Source of the DNA: Flagellimonas ochracea
Lineage (GTDB): Bacteria > Bacteroidota > Bacteroidia > Flavobacteriales > Flavobacteriaceae
DNA length: 64,000 bases
Reading direction: 5' to 3'
Assembly: GCF_009903685.1 (NCBI RefSeq)
Contig: NZ_JAAABI010000003.1
Span: forward strand, 62,001-126,000
Shown piece by piece: positions 8,886 through 18,279 of the stretch (position 1 is its first letter; every line of letters starts with the position of its first letter). A program made the position numbers and the translations under genes. The notes beneath the pieces are model-generated. The model was not told the origin of the DNA. It saw nothing but the letters and a program-made list of their open reading frames with translations, and ran no database searches.

Positions 8886-9275
8886 TTACTTTTTCCTATC
8901 CACAAGAGAGCTGGCCACTAACAATACAAACGCCACTCCGAAACCTAAAAGACCAATATTGATTCCTAAAAGTGTTTTTTCACTTCCATCCAAATATTTC
9001 ATGGAGCCTCCATAGAATTCTTTTAGGCCGAATGCCAACAAAAAACCACCTGTTACCAGCATACTGAGAATCAAGCTTAATTTGGTTTCCTTCTTGGCCC
9101 AAACAAGCCAAAGGCACAATAGTCCAATGCCCGAGTTGGTGAGTAACTGCCATACCTCGTGGATACGTACATGCGGGGTCCAATCGGGATTGAAAACATG
9201 GGTGTCATTGATTTCCAAAAAAGGAACGGCAAAACCAAAAAGAACAACACTGAAGGTGATTACGATTTTTTTCAT
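8886..9275 (-). CDS. Small integral membrane protein of unknown function
   Basis: A 129-residue hydrophobic protein with about four membrane helices: residues 4-19, 42-60, 67-84 and 103-123. I do not recognise a family motif. The N-terminal loop (NDTHVFNPDWTPHVRIHEVW) is rich in His and Trp, which could point to ligand or metal binding at the outer membrane face, but this is speculation. The gene is on the minus strand between the TonB-like gene and the deoxynucleoside kinase, with more than 95 bases on each side, so it is probably transcribed alone. Confidence 0.7.
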   Translation of the reverse strand: MKKIVITFSVVLFGFAVPFLEINDTHVFNPDWTPHVRIHEVWQLLTNSGIGLLCLWLVWAKKETKLSLILSMLVTGGFLLAFGLKEFYGGSMKYLDGSEKTLLGINIGLLGFGVAFVLLVASSLVDRKK

Positions 9276-9374
9276 GGCATCTATTTAAATTTTTGTCCAA
9301 TTCCCGTAATGGGATTAGAATTAAAAATACCAAAAACTAAATTGGAGAAGAGAGTTTTCAGATTTCAAAAACCG

Positions 9375-9989
9375 CTAGAACAATCCGTGGATTTCGCCAT
9401 CAATACGGTTGATTACCTCCCCTAAATGTTCAGGATCATCCACAAAATTAAGACGGTCCACATTAAAAACAAGCAATTTCCCTTTTTCATAGGTGTTGGC
9501 CCAAGCTTCGTAGCGCTCATTCAATCGACTTAGATAATCGATAGAAATAGAATTTTCATATTCCCGGCCCCTTTTATGGATCTGGTTCACCAAGTTGGGA
9601 ATGGAACTTCTTAAATAAATCAATAGATCTGGTGGCTGCACCAGACTTTCCATCAATTCAAAAAGACTTTTATAATTTTCAAAGTCCCGGTTGGTCATTA
9701 AGCCCATGGCGTGTAGGTTGGGTGCAAAAATATGGGCATCCTCGTAAATGGTACGGTCTTGGATCACATTTTTTCCACTTTCCCTGATTCGTAAAATTTG
9801 GCGGTATCGACTGTTAAGGAAGTAAATCTGCAAATTGAAACTCCAGCGCTCCATTTGTGTGTAAAAATCGTCCAAATACGGATTGTCCACCACATCTTCA
9901 AAATGGGCATCCCATTTATAGTGTTTTGCCAACAAATTGGTCAAAGTGGTTTTTCCGGCGCCAATGTTTCCTGCTACCGCAATGTGCAT
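9375..9989 (-). CDS. Deoxynucleoside kinase
   Basis: A 204-residue protein of the deoxynucleoside kinase family, which phosphorylates deoxynucleosides from ATP for nucleotide salvage. The P-loop GNIGAGKTT is at residues 7-15. The substrate-binding E-D pair follows in FEDVVDNPYLDDFY, and the QDRTIYEDAHIFA segment (DRS-like motif) and the lid region KRGREYE are present. The length matches bacterial dAdo/dGuo kinases; the substrate cannot be read from sequence. It is transcribed away from metK. Confidence 0.88.
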   Translation of the reverse strand: MHIAVAGNIGAGKTTLTNLLAKHYKWDAHFEDVVDNPYLDDFYTQMERWSFNLQIYFLNSRYRQILRIRESGKNVIQDRTIYEDAHIFAPNLHAMGLMTNRDFENYKSLFELMESLVQPPDLLIYLRSSIPNLVNQIHKRGREYENSISIDYLSRLNERYEAWANTYEKGKLLVFNVDRLNFVDDPEHLGEVINRIDGEIHGLF

Positions 9990-10103
9990 AGGGTGTTAGT
10001 GTTTTGTTGATTAGGAAAACGGGACTTGCAATATACAAAGTATATCCAGACAGGGAAAAAAAACTAGGTAAAATGAAGTTGGTTTTACCTTTAAAAAACA
10101 AAG

Positions 10104-10134
10104 TTTTAAAATACCATTCAAATATGTACTTTTG
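10104..10134 (+). promoter_or_regulatory. Candidate metK promoter
   Basis: TTTT (near the -33 TTTG), then 19 bases, then TACTTTTG (full -7 match) at 10127-10134. It implies a 5' leader of about 135 bases before metK; I see no riboswitch in this leader. The rest of the 288-base gap shows nothing else. Confidence 0.5.
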
Positions 10135-10277
10135 CCATCAAAATGAGGATAGATTTGACTGATTGCAACCTCTAAAAATGCTAAAGCAGTTTATTTCAAA
10201 CTCGATTTTTGGTTTCTGCATCGAGATTTGTAAACTCTTTAGACAATTCCGTCAAATATTATCCATAAAAAAGTAGA

Positions 10278-11531
10278 ATGGCGTATTTATTTACCTCAGA
10301 ATCTGTAAGTGAAGGACATCCAGATAAGGTCGCAGATCAAATAAGCGATGCATTGTTGGACCATTTTCTGGCTTTTGACCCTGAAAGTAAGGTGGCCTGT
10401 GAAACCTTGGTCACTACTGGGCAGGTGGTGTTGGCGGGAGAAGTGAAGAGTGACACGTATTTGGATGTGCAGAATATTGCTAGAGAAGTCATTAACAAAA
10501 TAGGGTATACCAAGGGAGAATATCAATTTAGTGGCGATTCCTGTGGGGTAATTTCTTTGATCCACGAACAATCCCAAGAAATCAACCAAGGAGTTGATCG
10601 CGGAAGTAAAGAGGAACAAGGAGCGGGAGATCAGGGAATGATGTTTGGTTATGCGACCAAGGAAACACAAAATTTCATGCCCTTGGCTTTGGATATTTCC
10701 CATAAAATGCTGCAAGTATTGGCGGATTTGAGAAGAGAGGGAACACGCATCAACTACCTACGCCCTGATGCCAAGGCGCAGGTCACCATTGAATATTCTG
10801 ATGACAATGTGCCTCAGCGCATCGACACTATTGTTATTTCCACACAGCACGATGAATTCGGAACAGATGCAGAAATGCTGTCCAAAATCAAGGATGATAT
10901 CCTCAATATCCTTATCCCAGAGGTAAAAAAACTGTTGCCGGAGAACATTCAAAAACTCTTTAACGATAAAATAAAATATCACATCAACCCCACGGGCAAG
11001 TTTGTTATCGGTGGCCCACATGGGGATACAGGGCTTACGGGACGAAAAATCATAGTGGATACTTATGGCGGAAAAGGAGCCCATGGAGGTGGCGCCTTTA
11101 GCGGAAAAGACCCCAGCAAAGTGGACCGCAGTGCTGCCTACGCAGCTCGCCACATTGCCAAAAACTTGGTTGCTGCAGGCGTGGCCGATGAGATATTGGT
11201 ACAAGTGAGTTATGCCATTGGGGTTGTTGAACCCACTTCCATTTTCGTGGACACCTATGGAACCGCCAATGTGGATTTAAGTGATGGGGAAATTGCCCAG
11301 AAAGCCTCAAAATTGTTCGATATGCGTCCATTTGCCATCGAGGAACGATTAAAACTTAGAAACCCAATTTACCTTGAGACTGCGGCCTATGGGCACATGG
11401 GCAAAGAACCTAGGTCCCTCACCAAAGTCTTTGAATCGCCCTACAACGGTAGAATTGAGAAAGAAGTGGAACTGTTCACTTGGGAAAAATTGGATATGGT
11501 GGATGATGTTAAAAATGCATTTCAATTGTAA
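10278..11531 (+). CDS. metK: S-adenosylmethionine synthetase
   Basis: A 417-residue methionine adenosyltransferase that makes SAM from methionine and ATP in the cytoplasm. Intact family signatures include [17 protein letters not shown] near the N-terminus, [12 protein letters not shown] (the ATP-binding GAGDQG motif) and [18 protein letters not shown] (the phosphate-binding glycine-rich motif). It stands just upstream of the first SAM-I riboswitch, so SAM production and SAM-sensed methionine synthesis are neighbours, but metK itself has no visible riboswitch. Confidence 0.97.
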   Translation: MAYLFTSESVSEGHPDKVADQISDALLDHFLAFDPESKVACETLVTTGQVVLAGEVKSDTYLDVQNIAREVINKIGYTKGEYQFSGDSCGVISLIHEQSQEINQGVDRGSKEEQGAGDQGMMFGYATKETQNFMPLALDISHKMLQVLADLRREGTRINYLRPDAKAQVTIEYSDDNVPQRIDTIVISTQHDEFGTDAEMLSKIKDDILNILIPEVKKLLPENIQKLFNDKIKYHINPTGKFVIGGPHGDTGLTGRKIIVDTYGGKGAHGGGAFSGKDPSKVDRSAAYAARHIAKNLVAAGVADEILVQVSYAIGVVEPTSIFVDTYGTANVDLSDGEIAQKASKLFDMRPFAIEERLKLRNPIYLETAAYGHMGKEPRSLTKVFESPYNGRIEKEVELFTWEKLDMVDDVKNAFQL

Positions 11532-11570
11532 AAGTTTGTGAAACATTAGGAAATTCAAAACTTCCGTCCC

Positions 11571-11578
11571 TATATTTG
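11571..11578 (+). promoter_or_regulatory. Candidate -7 box for the metY transcript
   Basis: TATATTTG, a full match to TAnnTTTG, 30 bases upstream of the SAM-I riboswitch aptamer. No clear -33 element. Confidence 0.45.
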
Positions 11579-11607
11579 TGGTTCAAAGTTCAAACACGTA
11601 TTGAATA

Positions 11608-11714
11608 GTTATCAAGAAAGGTGGAGGGAATAGACCCTATGAAGCCTTAGCAACCCTTGGACCCCAGTTCCAAGAAGGTGCTAAATTCTATCCCAGAAAA
11701 AGGGAATAGATAAC
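11608..11714 (+). ncRNA. SAM-I (S-box) riboswitch upstream of metY
   Basis: The aptamer core is readable: closing stem GTTATC/GATAAC, the conserved AAGAAAGGTGGAGGGA entry, the CCTTAGCAACCC block and the AAGGTGCTAAATTC block. SAM binding should lower expression of metY and the MetX-AK-HSD fusion downstream. About 118 bases separate the aptamer from the metY start. A GGGCTTTTAAGTCCC element near 11767-11781 may be part of the expression platform, but no strong terminator is visible, so control at translation start is equally possible. Confidence 0.95.
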
Positions 11715-11832
11715 GACAATCGACATATTTCGATTTCACTTTCTTATAACTTTTTGATTTCCTGTGGGCTTTTAAGTCCCAAGGGTTTGACTTTTTATTT
11801 TATCGATTTAATAATTTAAAAAGACAAAAATC

Positions 11833-13131
11833 ATGAGTGATCAAAAGTTTTCAACCAATGCCCTGCATGCAGGGCATGATGTAAAAGCAAACGGAGGAAC
11901 CCGTGCGGTTCCGATTTATCAAAGCACGGCTTACGTGTTCAACGATTCGGACCATGCGGCTAATCTTTTTTCCCTAGCAGAGTTTGGAAACATTTATACT
12001 CGAATAAATAATCCAACAAACGATATTCTTGAACAACGGCTGGCAGCTTTGGAAGGTGGACTAGCCTCCGTGGTGACTTCTTCCGGAACGGGAGCCATCA
12101 ATACTGCTTTGTTGGTACTGCTAAAAGCTGGTGACCACATTGTGGCGTCCAATAGTCTGTATGGAGGAACGTATAATCTTTTTAGCGTGACGCTTCCCCG
12201 TTTTGGCATTACCACCACATTTGTAGATCCATCCGACCCTGCCAATTTTGGAAAAGCGGTCCAAGAAAATACAAGAGCATTCTTTGTGGAATCGCTAGGA
12301 AATCCAAAATTGGATGTTTTGGATCTGAAGGCCATTTCCAGCGAGGCCAAGGCGGCCAAAGTTCCCTTTATAGTGGATAACACGGTGGCCTCTCCAGCGC
12401 TTTTGAATCCCATTGAACATGGTGCCAATATCGTTATCCATTCATTGACCAAATACATCAATGGAAATGGAACAGCACTTGGAGGGGCCATTATTGATGC
12501 AGGAACCTTTGATTGGGCCAATGGAAAATTCCCTGAATTTACCGAACCATCACCCGGTTATCATGGTCTGGTGTATCATGATGCGTTAGGACCAGCAGCA
12601 TTTATTGCAAAGGTTCGGATTGAGGGATTACGTGACCATGGTGCCTGTTTGAGTCCTTTTAACGCCTTTCAGATCATACAAGGCCTTGAAACCTTGGAGG
12701 TCCGTATGAAAAAGCACAGCGAAAATGCCTTGGCTTTGGCCCAATGGTTGGAACAAAGGGATGAGGTCACATGGGTAAATTATCCTGGATTGCGGTCCAG
12801 TGCGTATAAGGCGTTATCGGATGTTTATTTGCCAAAAGGGCAGAGCGGTATTGTCACTTTCGGGGTAAAGGGTGGTTTTGAATCTGCCAAAAAGATTGCG
12901 GACGAAACCAACATTTTCTCTCTGTTGGCCAATATTGGGGACACAAAATCTTTGATTATTCATCCTGCAAGCACTACGCACCAACAGTTGAGTGAAGCGG
13001 ATCAGAAATCTACAGGGGTCACGAAAGACTTGATACGACTTTCCGTTGGATTGGAAGATTTGTCGGACCTAAAAGCGGATCTGGAAAAAGCTTTCGCCAC
13101 AATTGATGCAAAAGTATTGTCCAAATCCTAG
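11833..13131 (+). CDS. metY: O-acetylhomoserine sulfhydrylase (PLP enzyme)
   Basis: A 432-residue Cys/Met-metabolism PLP enzyme. The PLP lysine is residue 207 (HSLTKYINGNGTALGG), and the GTYNLF segment and the C-terminal HPASTTHQQLS motif are in place. Length and the NGNGTALGG context fit the MetY branch, which joins sulfide to O-acetylhomoserine to give homocysteine. It is the first gene behind a SAM-I riboswitch and is followed after 24 bases by the MetX-containing fusion that makes its substrate, which supports the assignment over cystathionine gamma-synthase. Confidence 0.92.
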   Translation: MSDQKFSTNALHAGHDVKANGGTRAVPIYQSTAYVFNDSDHAANLFSLAEFGNIYTRINNPTNDILEQRLAALEGGLASVVTSSGTGAINTALLVLLKAGDHIVASNSLYGGTYNLFSVTLPRFGITTTFVDPSDPANFGKAVQENTRAFFVESLGNPKLDVLDLKAISSEAKAAKVPFIVDNTVASPALLNPIEHGANIVIHSLTKYINGNGTALGGAIIDAGTFDWANGKFPEFTEPSPGYHGLVYHDALGPAAFIAKVRIEGLRDHGACLSPFNAFQIIQGLETLEVRMKKHSENALALAQWLEQRDEVTWVNYPGLRSSAYKALSDVYLPKGQSGIVTFGVKGGFESAKKIADETNIFSLLANIGDTKSLIIHPASTTHQQLSEADQKSTGVTKDLIRLSVGLEDLSDLKADLEKAFATIDAKVLSKS

Positions 13132-13155
13132 AAATATTTAGTTCCTCTAATACAT

Positions 13156-16100
13156 ATGCTGCAACATCTGAAAATAAATCGGTTTCATGCCGAAAGTGGG
13201 GTTGACCAAGACTTAAAACTGTCCTATCAGTTATTTGGTCAACCTTTGCATTCGGCCCCAGTGGTTTTGGTCAACCATGCCCTTACCGGCAACTCCAATG
13301 TAACCGGGGAAACCGGCTGGTGGTCTGATTTGATTGGAGAGGGCAAGTGTATTGATACGGAAGTGTATACAATTTTGGCCTTCAATATCCCTGGAAATGG
13401 ATATGATGGTTTTGTGGTGGAGAACTATAAGGATTTTGTTGCTGGAGATATAGCTCGGATTTTTCTCTCCGGATTGGAACAGTTGAAAATCGACCGTCTA
13501 TTTGCCATTATTGGGGGCTCCCTGGGTGGCGGAATAGCTTGGGAGATGGCGGCCCAGAACCCAAACATAACCCAAAACCTGATTCCTGTAGCGTCTGATT
13601 GGAAATCCACGGATTGGTTGATTGCGAACTGTCAGATTCAGGAACAATTTTTGGTCAATTCCAAACAACCTGTGCATGATGCAAGAATGCATGCCATGCT
13701 CTGTTATCGGACCCCAGAATCATTTAAGGAACGTTTTAAAAGGAGCACCAATGAAGAGTTGCAGGTATTCAATGTGGAAAGTTGGTTAATGCATCACGGT
13801 AAGAAATTGCAAGAGCGATTTCAGTTATCGGCCTATAAATTGATGAATCAGTTGCTGAAGACCATCGATATTACTCGAAATGGCGAGGATACTTTTAAAG
13901 CGCTTCAAGAAAGTGAGACACAGATTCATATTATCGGTGTCAATTCCGATTTGTTCTTTACCGCTGAGGAAAATAAGGAAACGTTTAAAAGATTGGCGCA
14001 GGCCAACGCCAATGTCACCTATGGTGAAGTACAGTCACTCCATGGTCATGATGCTTTTTTGATGGAATTTGAGCAGTTGGAGAAACTTTTGCAGCCCGTT
14101 TTCCAACCTAATCAGGCACAAAAGCATATAAAGGTTCTGAAGTTTGGAGGAAAGTCCTTGGCCAATGGAGCTGGTATCCAAAATGTATTGAATATCATTT
14201 CTGGCAAAGTAAAGGCCAATGAACATTTTGCCCTGGTGGTCTCGGCGAGGGGAAAAGCTACGGACGAATTGGAAAATATGCTGGTCAATGCTTCGATGGG
14301 TCAACCCTTTGAGGAAGACTTTAAAAAGTTCACTTCGTATCAATTGGAAGGCCTTTCCGAAGACAAAATTGAAAAAGAGCTCGGTGCCATCAAAAGGATA
14401 CTTCAGGGAGTTTCGCTTTCGGGAGACTATAGTCCAAAGACCAAAGATGAACTACTTTCTTATGGCGAGCTGATATCTGGAAAAACAATCATTTCCCTTT
14501 TGAATTCTTTAGGACTGAAGGCCGAATTGATTGATTCAAGGAAGCTATTCAAAACAGATGATAATTATGGAAATGCAGAGGTTGATCAGGGTATTTCCAA
14601 AGAAAATGCTATTCGTTCCTTTCATGATTTAGAAGAGGGGACCATTCCAGTAATAACAGGATTTATAGCCTCAAATATGGATGGAGCCACAACAACTCTG
14701 GGAAGAAATGGCACCAATTATTCGGCCGCATTGTTGGCCAACTTTTTGGATGCTTCGGAGCTTATTAACTATACCCATGTTGATGGAATCTTTACCGCAA
14801 ATCCTGATTTGGTCCCGGAAGCCCGACTAATCGATATTATTTCATATGAAGAAGCCAACGAATTGGCCAATTTTGGAGCAAACATTTTGCATGCCAAAAC
14901 CATTATCCCCCTCATAGAAAAAAATATACCCCTGCGGATTTGCAATACATTCAATGCGGAAAGCAAAGGAACTTTGATAGGTCCCAAAACGGATAACGGG
15001 GGAATCAAATCGCTCTCCGTTTTGGAAAACATGGCCTTGGTGAATTTGGAAGGAAGAGGGCTCTTGGGCAAGGTCGGTGTTGATGCCAGAATTTTCAGGA
15101 CTTTAGGACAAAATGGGATTAGTGTGGGGATTATTTCCCAAGGTTCTTCTGAACGGGGAATAGGCTTGGTGGTGGATGCAAATAAGGCCCAGAAGGCAAA
15201 AAAAGTATTGGATTTGGAGTTTGAAACGGATTATTCTCTGCAAGACATCAATCGAATTACGGTTGAAAAAGAGGTGTCGGTTATTTCCATTGTGGGAATG
15301 GACCTGAGTGGCTTTCACAAACCATACAGTGCGTTGGTCAAGAATCAGGTTGTCCCATTGCTCTTTAACAATACAATTACGGGAAGTAATGTGAGTTTAG
15401 TTGTAAAGAGTGCTGATCTGCATAAGGCCGTGAACGTATTACACGGTCAGATTTTTGGCATAGCCAAAAAAGTGAACCTGGCATTATTTGGTCACGGCAA
15501 TGTTGGAGGAACCTTAATCGACCAAATATTGGATTCCCAAATGAGCATAAAAGAACGAAAGGCAATAGAACTGAATATTTTTGCAGTTGCCAATTCCAAA
15601 AAAGTGCTTTTAGATGTAACAGGAATTGGTACTGATTGGAGGGAAAGAATGCAGCATCATGGGTTAGGGTATAACTTGGAAGATATTGTGGCATTCGCCA
15701 GGGCCAACCACTTGGAAAATTTGGTCGCGATTGATAATACAGCGAGTAACACATTTGTCCATCATTATGAAGATTTGATAGCACATGGGTTTGATTTGGT
15801 TTCGTCCAACAAGATTGCAAATACATTGGGCTTTGATAGTTATAAATCGATAAGAACATCACTCTCAGAGAATCAGAAACAGTATTTGTATGAGACTAAT
15901 GTAGGTGCCGGACTTCCTTTAATTGATACAATCAAGTTGCTTCATCTTTCGGGCGAGAACATTGCACGGATCAAAGGGGTTTTTTCGGGTTCCCTAAGCT
16001 ATATTTTTAATACGTTTTCCGAAAAAGATTTTCCTTTCTCCAAGATTGTTAAGGAGGCTGTGGCCAAAGGTTATACAGAACCGGATCCTAGGGAAGACCT

Positions 16101-16542
16101 TTCGGGAAACGATGTGGGCAGGAAGTTGCTGATTTTGGCCCGGGAGTTGGATTTACAAAATGAATTTTCGGATATTTCCATTGAAAACTTGATTCCAGAA
16201 AGATTACAAACAGCAGATTTTCAAGGCTTTTTAGACAATATTGACTCGTTGAACCCAATTTTTGAAAAAAGAAAACAAAAACAAGATAAGGATCATGTAC
16301 TCCGTTATGTTGGAGATTTGCATGGAGATTTGCAGAGAGACAAAGGCATTTTGGAGGTCAAATTGGTCTCCGTACCCAAGGAAAGCGCCTTAGGGCAGGT
16401 AAAAGGGTCCGATTCCATAATAGAAATCTACACCGAATCTTATGGGGAGCACCCATTGGTAATACAGGGTGCAGGAGCAGGGGCAGATGTAACAGCTCGG
16501 GGTGTTTTTGGAGATATTTTGCGGATAGCTGAGAAATTATAG
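13156..16542 (+). CDS. Fusion: homoserine O-acetyltransferase-like domain + aspartokinase + homoserine dehydrogenase
   Basis: A single 1128-residue reading frame joins three enzymes. Residues 1 to about 320 are a MetX-like alpha/beta hydrolase: nucleophile Ser122 (GGSLGGG), Asp265 (NSDLFF) and His298 (HGHDAFL) form a complete triad. Residues from about 326 are aspartokinase, starting KFGGKS at 329, with TLGRNGTNYSA and ACT domains. Residues from about 772 are homoserine dehydrogenase, with GHGNVGG at 779, ETNVGAGLP and DPREDLSGNDVGRK. It would catalyse steps 1 and 3 of the aspartate pathway plus homoserine activation for methionine. It follows metY after 24 bases under the SAM-I riboswitch. 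The stop codon overlaps a REP-like arm. Confidence 0.93.
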   Translation: MLQHLKINRFHAESGVDQDLKLSYQLFGQPLHSAPVVLVNHALTGNSNVTGETGWWSDLIGEGKCIDTEVYTILAFNIPGNGYDGFVVENYKDFVAGDIARIFLSGLEQLKIDRLFAIIGGSLGGGIAWEMAAQNPNITQNLIPVASDWKSTDWLIANCQIQEQFLVNSKQPVHDARMHAMLCYRTPESFKERFKRSTNEELQVFNVESWLMHHGKKLQERFQLSAYKLMNQLLKTIDITRNGEDTFKALQESETQIHIIGVNSDLFFTAEENKETFKRLAQANANVTYGEVQSLHGHDAFLMEFEQLEKLLQPVFQPNQAQKHIKVLKFGGKSLANGAGIQNVLNIISGKVKANEHFALVVSARGKATDELENMLVNASMGQPFEEDFKKFTSYQLEGLSEDKIEKELGAIKRILQGVSLSGDYSPKTKDELLSYGELISGKTIISLLNSLGLKAELIDSRKLFKTDDNYGNAEVDQGISKENAIRSFHDLEEGTIPVITGFIASNMDGATTTLGRNGTNYSAALLANFLDASELINYTHVDGIFTANPDLVPEARLIDIISYEEANELANFGANILHAKTIIPLIEKNIPLRICNTFNAESKGTLIGPKTDNGGIKSLSVLENMALVNLEGRGLLGKVGVDARIFRTLGQNGISVGIISQGSSERGIGLVVDANKAQKAKKVLDLEFETDYSLQDINRITVEKEVSVISIVGMDLSGFHKPYSALVKNQVVPLLFNNTITGSNVSLVVKSADLHKAVNVLHGQIFGIAKKVNLALFGHGNVGGTLIDQILDSQMSIKERKAIELNIFAVANSKKVLLDVTGIGTDWRERMQHHGLGYNLEDIVAFARANHLENLVAIDNTASNTFVHHYEDLIAHGFDLVSSNKIANTLGFDSYKSIRTSLSENQKQYLYETNVGAGLPLIDTIKLLHLSGENIARIKGVFSGSLSYIFNTFSEKDFPFSKIVKEAVAKGYTEPDPREDLSGNDVGRKLLILARELDLQNEFSDISIENLIPERLQTADFQGFLDNIDSLNPIFEKRKQKQDKDHVLRYVGDLHGDLQRDKGILEVKLVSVPKESALGQVKGSDSIIEIYTESYGEHPLVIQGAGAGADVTARGVFGDILRIAEKL

Positions 16543-16560
16543 CTTCGACTTCGCTCAGCT
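16541..16560. repeat. REP-like arm overlapping the stop of the MetX-AK-HSD fusion
   Basis: AGCTTCGACTTCGCTCAGCT, an inverted-repeat hairpin whose first bases are the last two of the TAG stop codon. It is the same family as the hairpins at 16665 and 17015. The next 100 bases show no gene. Confidence 0.65.
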
Positions 16561-16664
16561 ACCTGTTCACGGTTTTTGACTGTAGCAAATTGTTTTTTAT
16601 AATAAGAATGAATCTTTATATGGATATAAAATGATTTACTTTGATCAAGATTGATTCAATTTCG

Positions 16665-16688
16665 GTGGCTGAGCGTAGTCGAAGCCAC
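16665..16688. repeat. Left 24-bp hairpin flanking the GIY-YIG pseudogene
   Basis: GTGGCT and AGCCAC form a perfect 6-bp stem around GAGCGTAGTCGA. Its reverse complement matches the hairpin at 17015-17038 at 22 of 24 positions. It ends 12 bases before the pseudogene ATG. Confidence 0.75.
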
Positions 16689-16700
16689 AATGATTTCTAT

Positions 16701-17013
16701 ATGAGAGGATACGTTAACATATTGGAATGTTCAGATGGAAGTTATTACACGGGCAGTACTAGATTTGAACAAAAGAATCATGGAGCATCAAGATGGTAAA
16801 GGAGCAAACCACACCAAAAAAAGATTGCCTGTTAAATTGGTTTAGATTGAAGAATATTTGAGTATTAAAAGAGCCTTTGAGCGTGAAAAACAAATTCAGG
16901 GTTGGTCCAGGGCTAAAAAAGAAGCACTTGTAAATGGAGAATTTGTAATTCTACCCAATTTGGCAGAATGCAAGAATCAGACACACTATGAATATTTTAA
17001 GGAGAGAAGGTAA
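16701..17013 (+). pseudogene. GIY-YIG single-domain endonuclease, broken by a frameshift and a stop
   Basis: From ATG 16701 the reading starts MRGYVNILECSDGSYYTGST, the catalytic GIY-YIG opening (here GYV...YYTGS). The frame is lost just after, near 16767-16772. In another frame the rest of the domain is plain: RIMEHQDGKGANHTKKRLPV, then a TAG where a Tyr codon is expected (16843-16845), then SIKRAFEREKQIQGWSRAKK and a C-terminus ending KERR at 17013. The intact product would be about 100 residues, like the small UvrC-type GIY-YIG proteins common in Flavobacteria. The gene is bracketed by inverted copies of one hairpin repeat, the right one starting 2 bases after the stop, so the whole 16665-17038 unit looks like a decayed mobile element. 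Confidence 0.85.
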
Positions 17014-17014
17014 A

Positions 17015-17038
17015 GTGGCTTCGACAAAGCTCAGCCAC
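17015..17038. repeat. Right 24-bp hairpin flanking the GIY-YIG pseudogene
   Basis: GTGGCT/AGCCAC stem around TCGACAAAGCTC, in opposite orientation to the hairpin at 16665-16688 with 22 of 24 bases in common. It begins directly after the pseudogene stop and ends 17 bases before the next gene. Confidence 0.75.
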
Positions 17039-17054
17039 CCAACAAAAAGCTATA

Positions 17055-18221
17055 ATGGAAAGCAAAAAATTTGAAACGGAAGCGATTCGCACACAAATGG
17101 AACGGTCCCAATTTTTGGAGCACTCGGTACCTTTGTATTTGACTTCCAGTTTTGTTTTTGAGGATGCTGAGGACATGCGTGCTTCTTTTGCCGAAGAAAA
17201 AGACAGAAATATATATTCGCGCTATGCCAATCCCAACTCCTCGGAATTTATAGAAAAGGTCTGTAAAATGGAAAGCGCTGAGAATGGATTCGCCTTTGCC
17301 TCTGGAATGGCAGCCGTGTATTCCACCTTTGCAGCCTTGTTGGAAAGTGGAGATCACATAGTCTCATCCAGAAGCATTTTTGGCTCGACCCATTCATTGT
17401 TTTCACAGTATTTTCCAAAATGGAACATTTCAACCAGCTACTTTGATGTCCATAAATTGGAATCAGTGGAGGAGATAATCACTCCAAAGACCAAAATATT
17501 GTATGCAGAGTCACCTACAAATCCTGGGGTAGATCTATTGGATCTGGAGGCTTTGGGTAAGATTGCAAAAAAGCATGGACTGATTTTTATTGTGGACAAC
17601 TGTTTTGCATCCCCCTATCTACAACAACCCATAAAATTTGGAGCCGATTTGGTCATTCATTCGGGCACCAAGCTTATGGATGGCCAAGGAAGGGTACTGG
17701 CTGGAATTACGGTGGGAAGCAATGAATTGGTAGATAAGATTTATAGATTTTCCCGGATAACCGGTCCGGCACTCTCACCTTTCAATGCCTGGATATTGTC
17801 CAAAAGTTTGGAAACTTTGGCCATTCGTGTGGATAGACACTGCGAAAATGCACTAAAGCTCGCCACGTATTTGGAAAATCATGAAAGAGTTGCATGGGTA
17901 AAATATCCCTTTTTAAAATCACACCCACAGTACGAAATAGCCAAAAGACAAATGAAAGCTGGCGGGTGTGTTGTTGCTTTCGAATTGAAAGGAGGTCTTG
18001 ATGCAGGAAGAAAATTCTTCGATAGTATCAAATTACTTTCCCTATCAGCCAATTTGGGCGACTCCAGAAGCATAGTTACACATCCCGCATCTACTACCCA
18101 TAGCAAGTTGACCAAGGAGGAGCGGGCTTCGGTTGGCATTACGGATGGCATGGTCCGAATATCCGTCGGATTGGAACATATTGACGACATTATAGCGGAC
18201 ATAGGGCAAGCTTTGGGATAG
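17055..18221 (+). CDS. metZ: Second homoserine-type sulfhydrylase / trans-sulfuration PLP enzyme
   Basis: A 388-residue Cys/Met-metabolism PLP enzyme, shorter than the MetY at 11833. The PLP lysine is residue 206 (HSGTKLMDGQGRVLAG), and HPASTTHSKLT is near the C-terminus. The DGQGRVLAG context resembles O-succinylhomoserine sulfhydrylases (MetZ); cystathionine gamma-synthase is an alternative. In this setting an O-acetylated substrate made by the upstream MetX domain is plausible. It follows the MetX-AK-HSD fusion but is separated from it by the 512-base repeat and pseudogene region, so it may have lost operon coupling. Confidence 0.85.
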   Translation: MESKKFETEAIRTQMERSQFLEHSVPLYLTSSFVFEDAEDMRASFAEEKDRNIYSRYANPNSSEFIEKVCKMESAENGFAFASGMAAVYSTFAALLESGDHIVSSRSIFGSTHSLFSQYFPKWNISTSYFDVHKLESVEEIITPKTKILYAESPTNPGVDLLDLEALGKIAKKHGLIFIVDNCFASPYLQQPIKFGADLVIHSGTKLMDGQGRVLAGITVGSNELVDKIYRFSRITGPALSPFNAWILSKSLETLAIRVDRHCENALKLATYLENHERVAWVKYPFLKSHPQYEIAKRQMKAGGCVVAFELKGGLDAGRKFFDSIKLLSLSANLGDSRSIVTHPASTTHSKLTKEERASVGITDGMVRISVGLEHIDDIIADIGQALG

Positions 18222-18279
18222 GCAGCGCAATCAAATGATAACATGCTAAGGAGAATTAATTTTTGGCTATCTTCGTATG

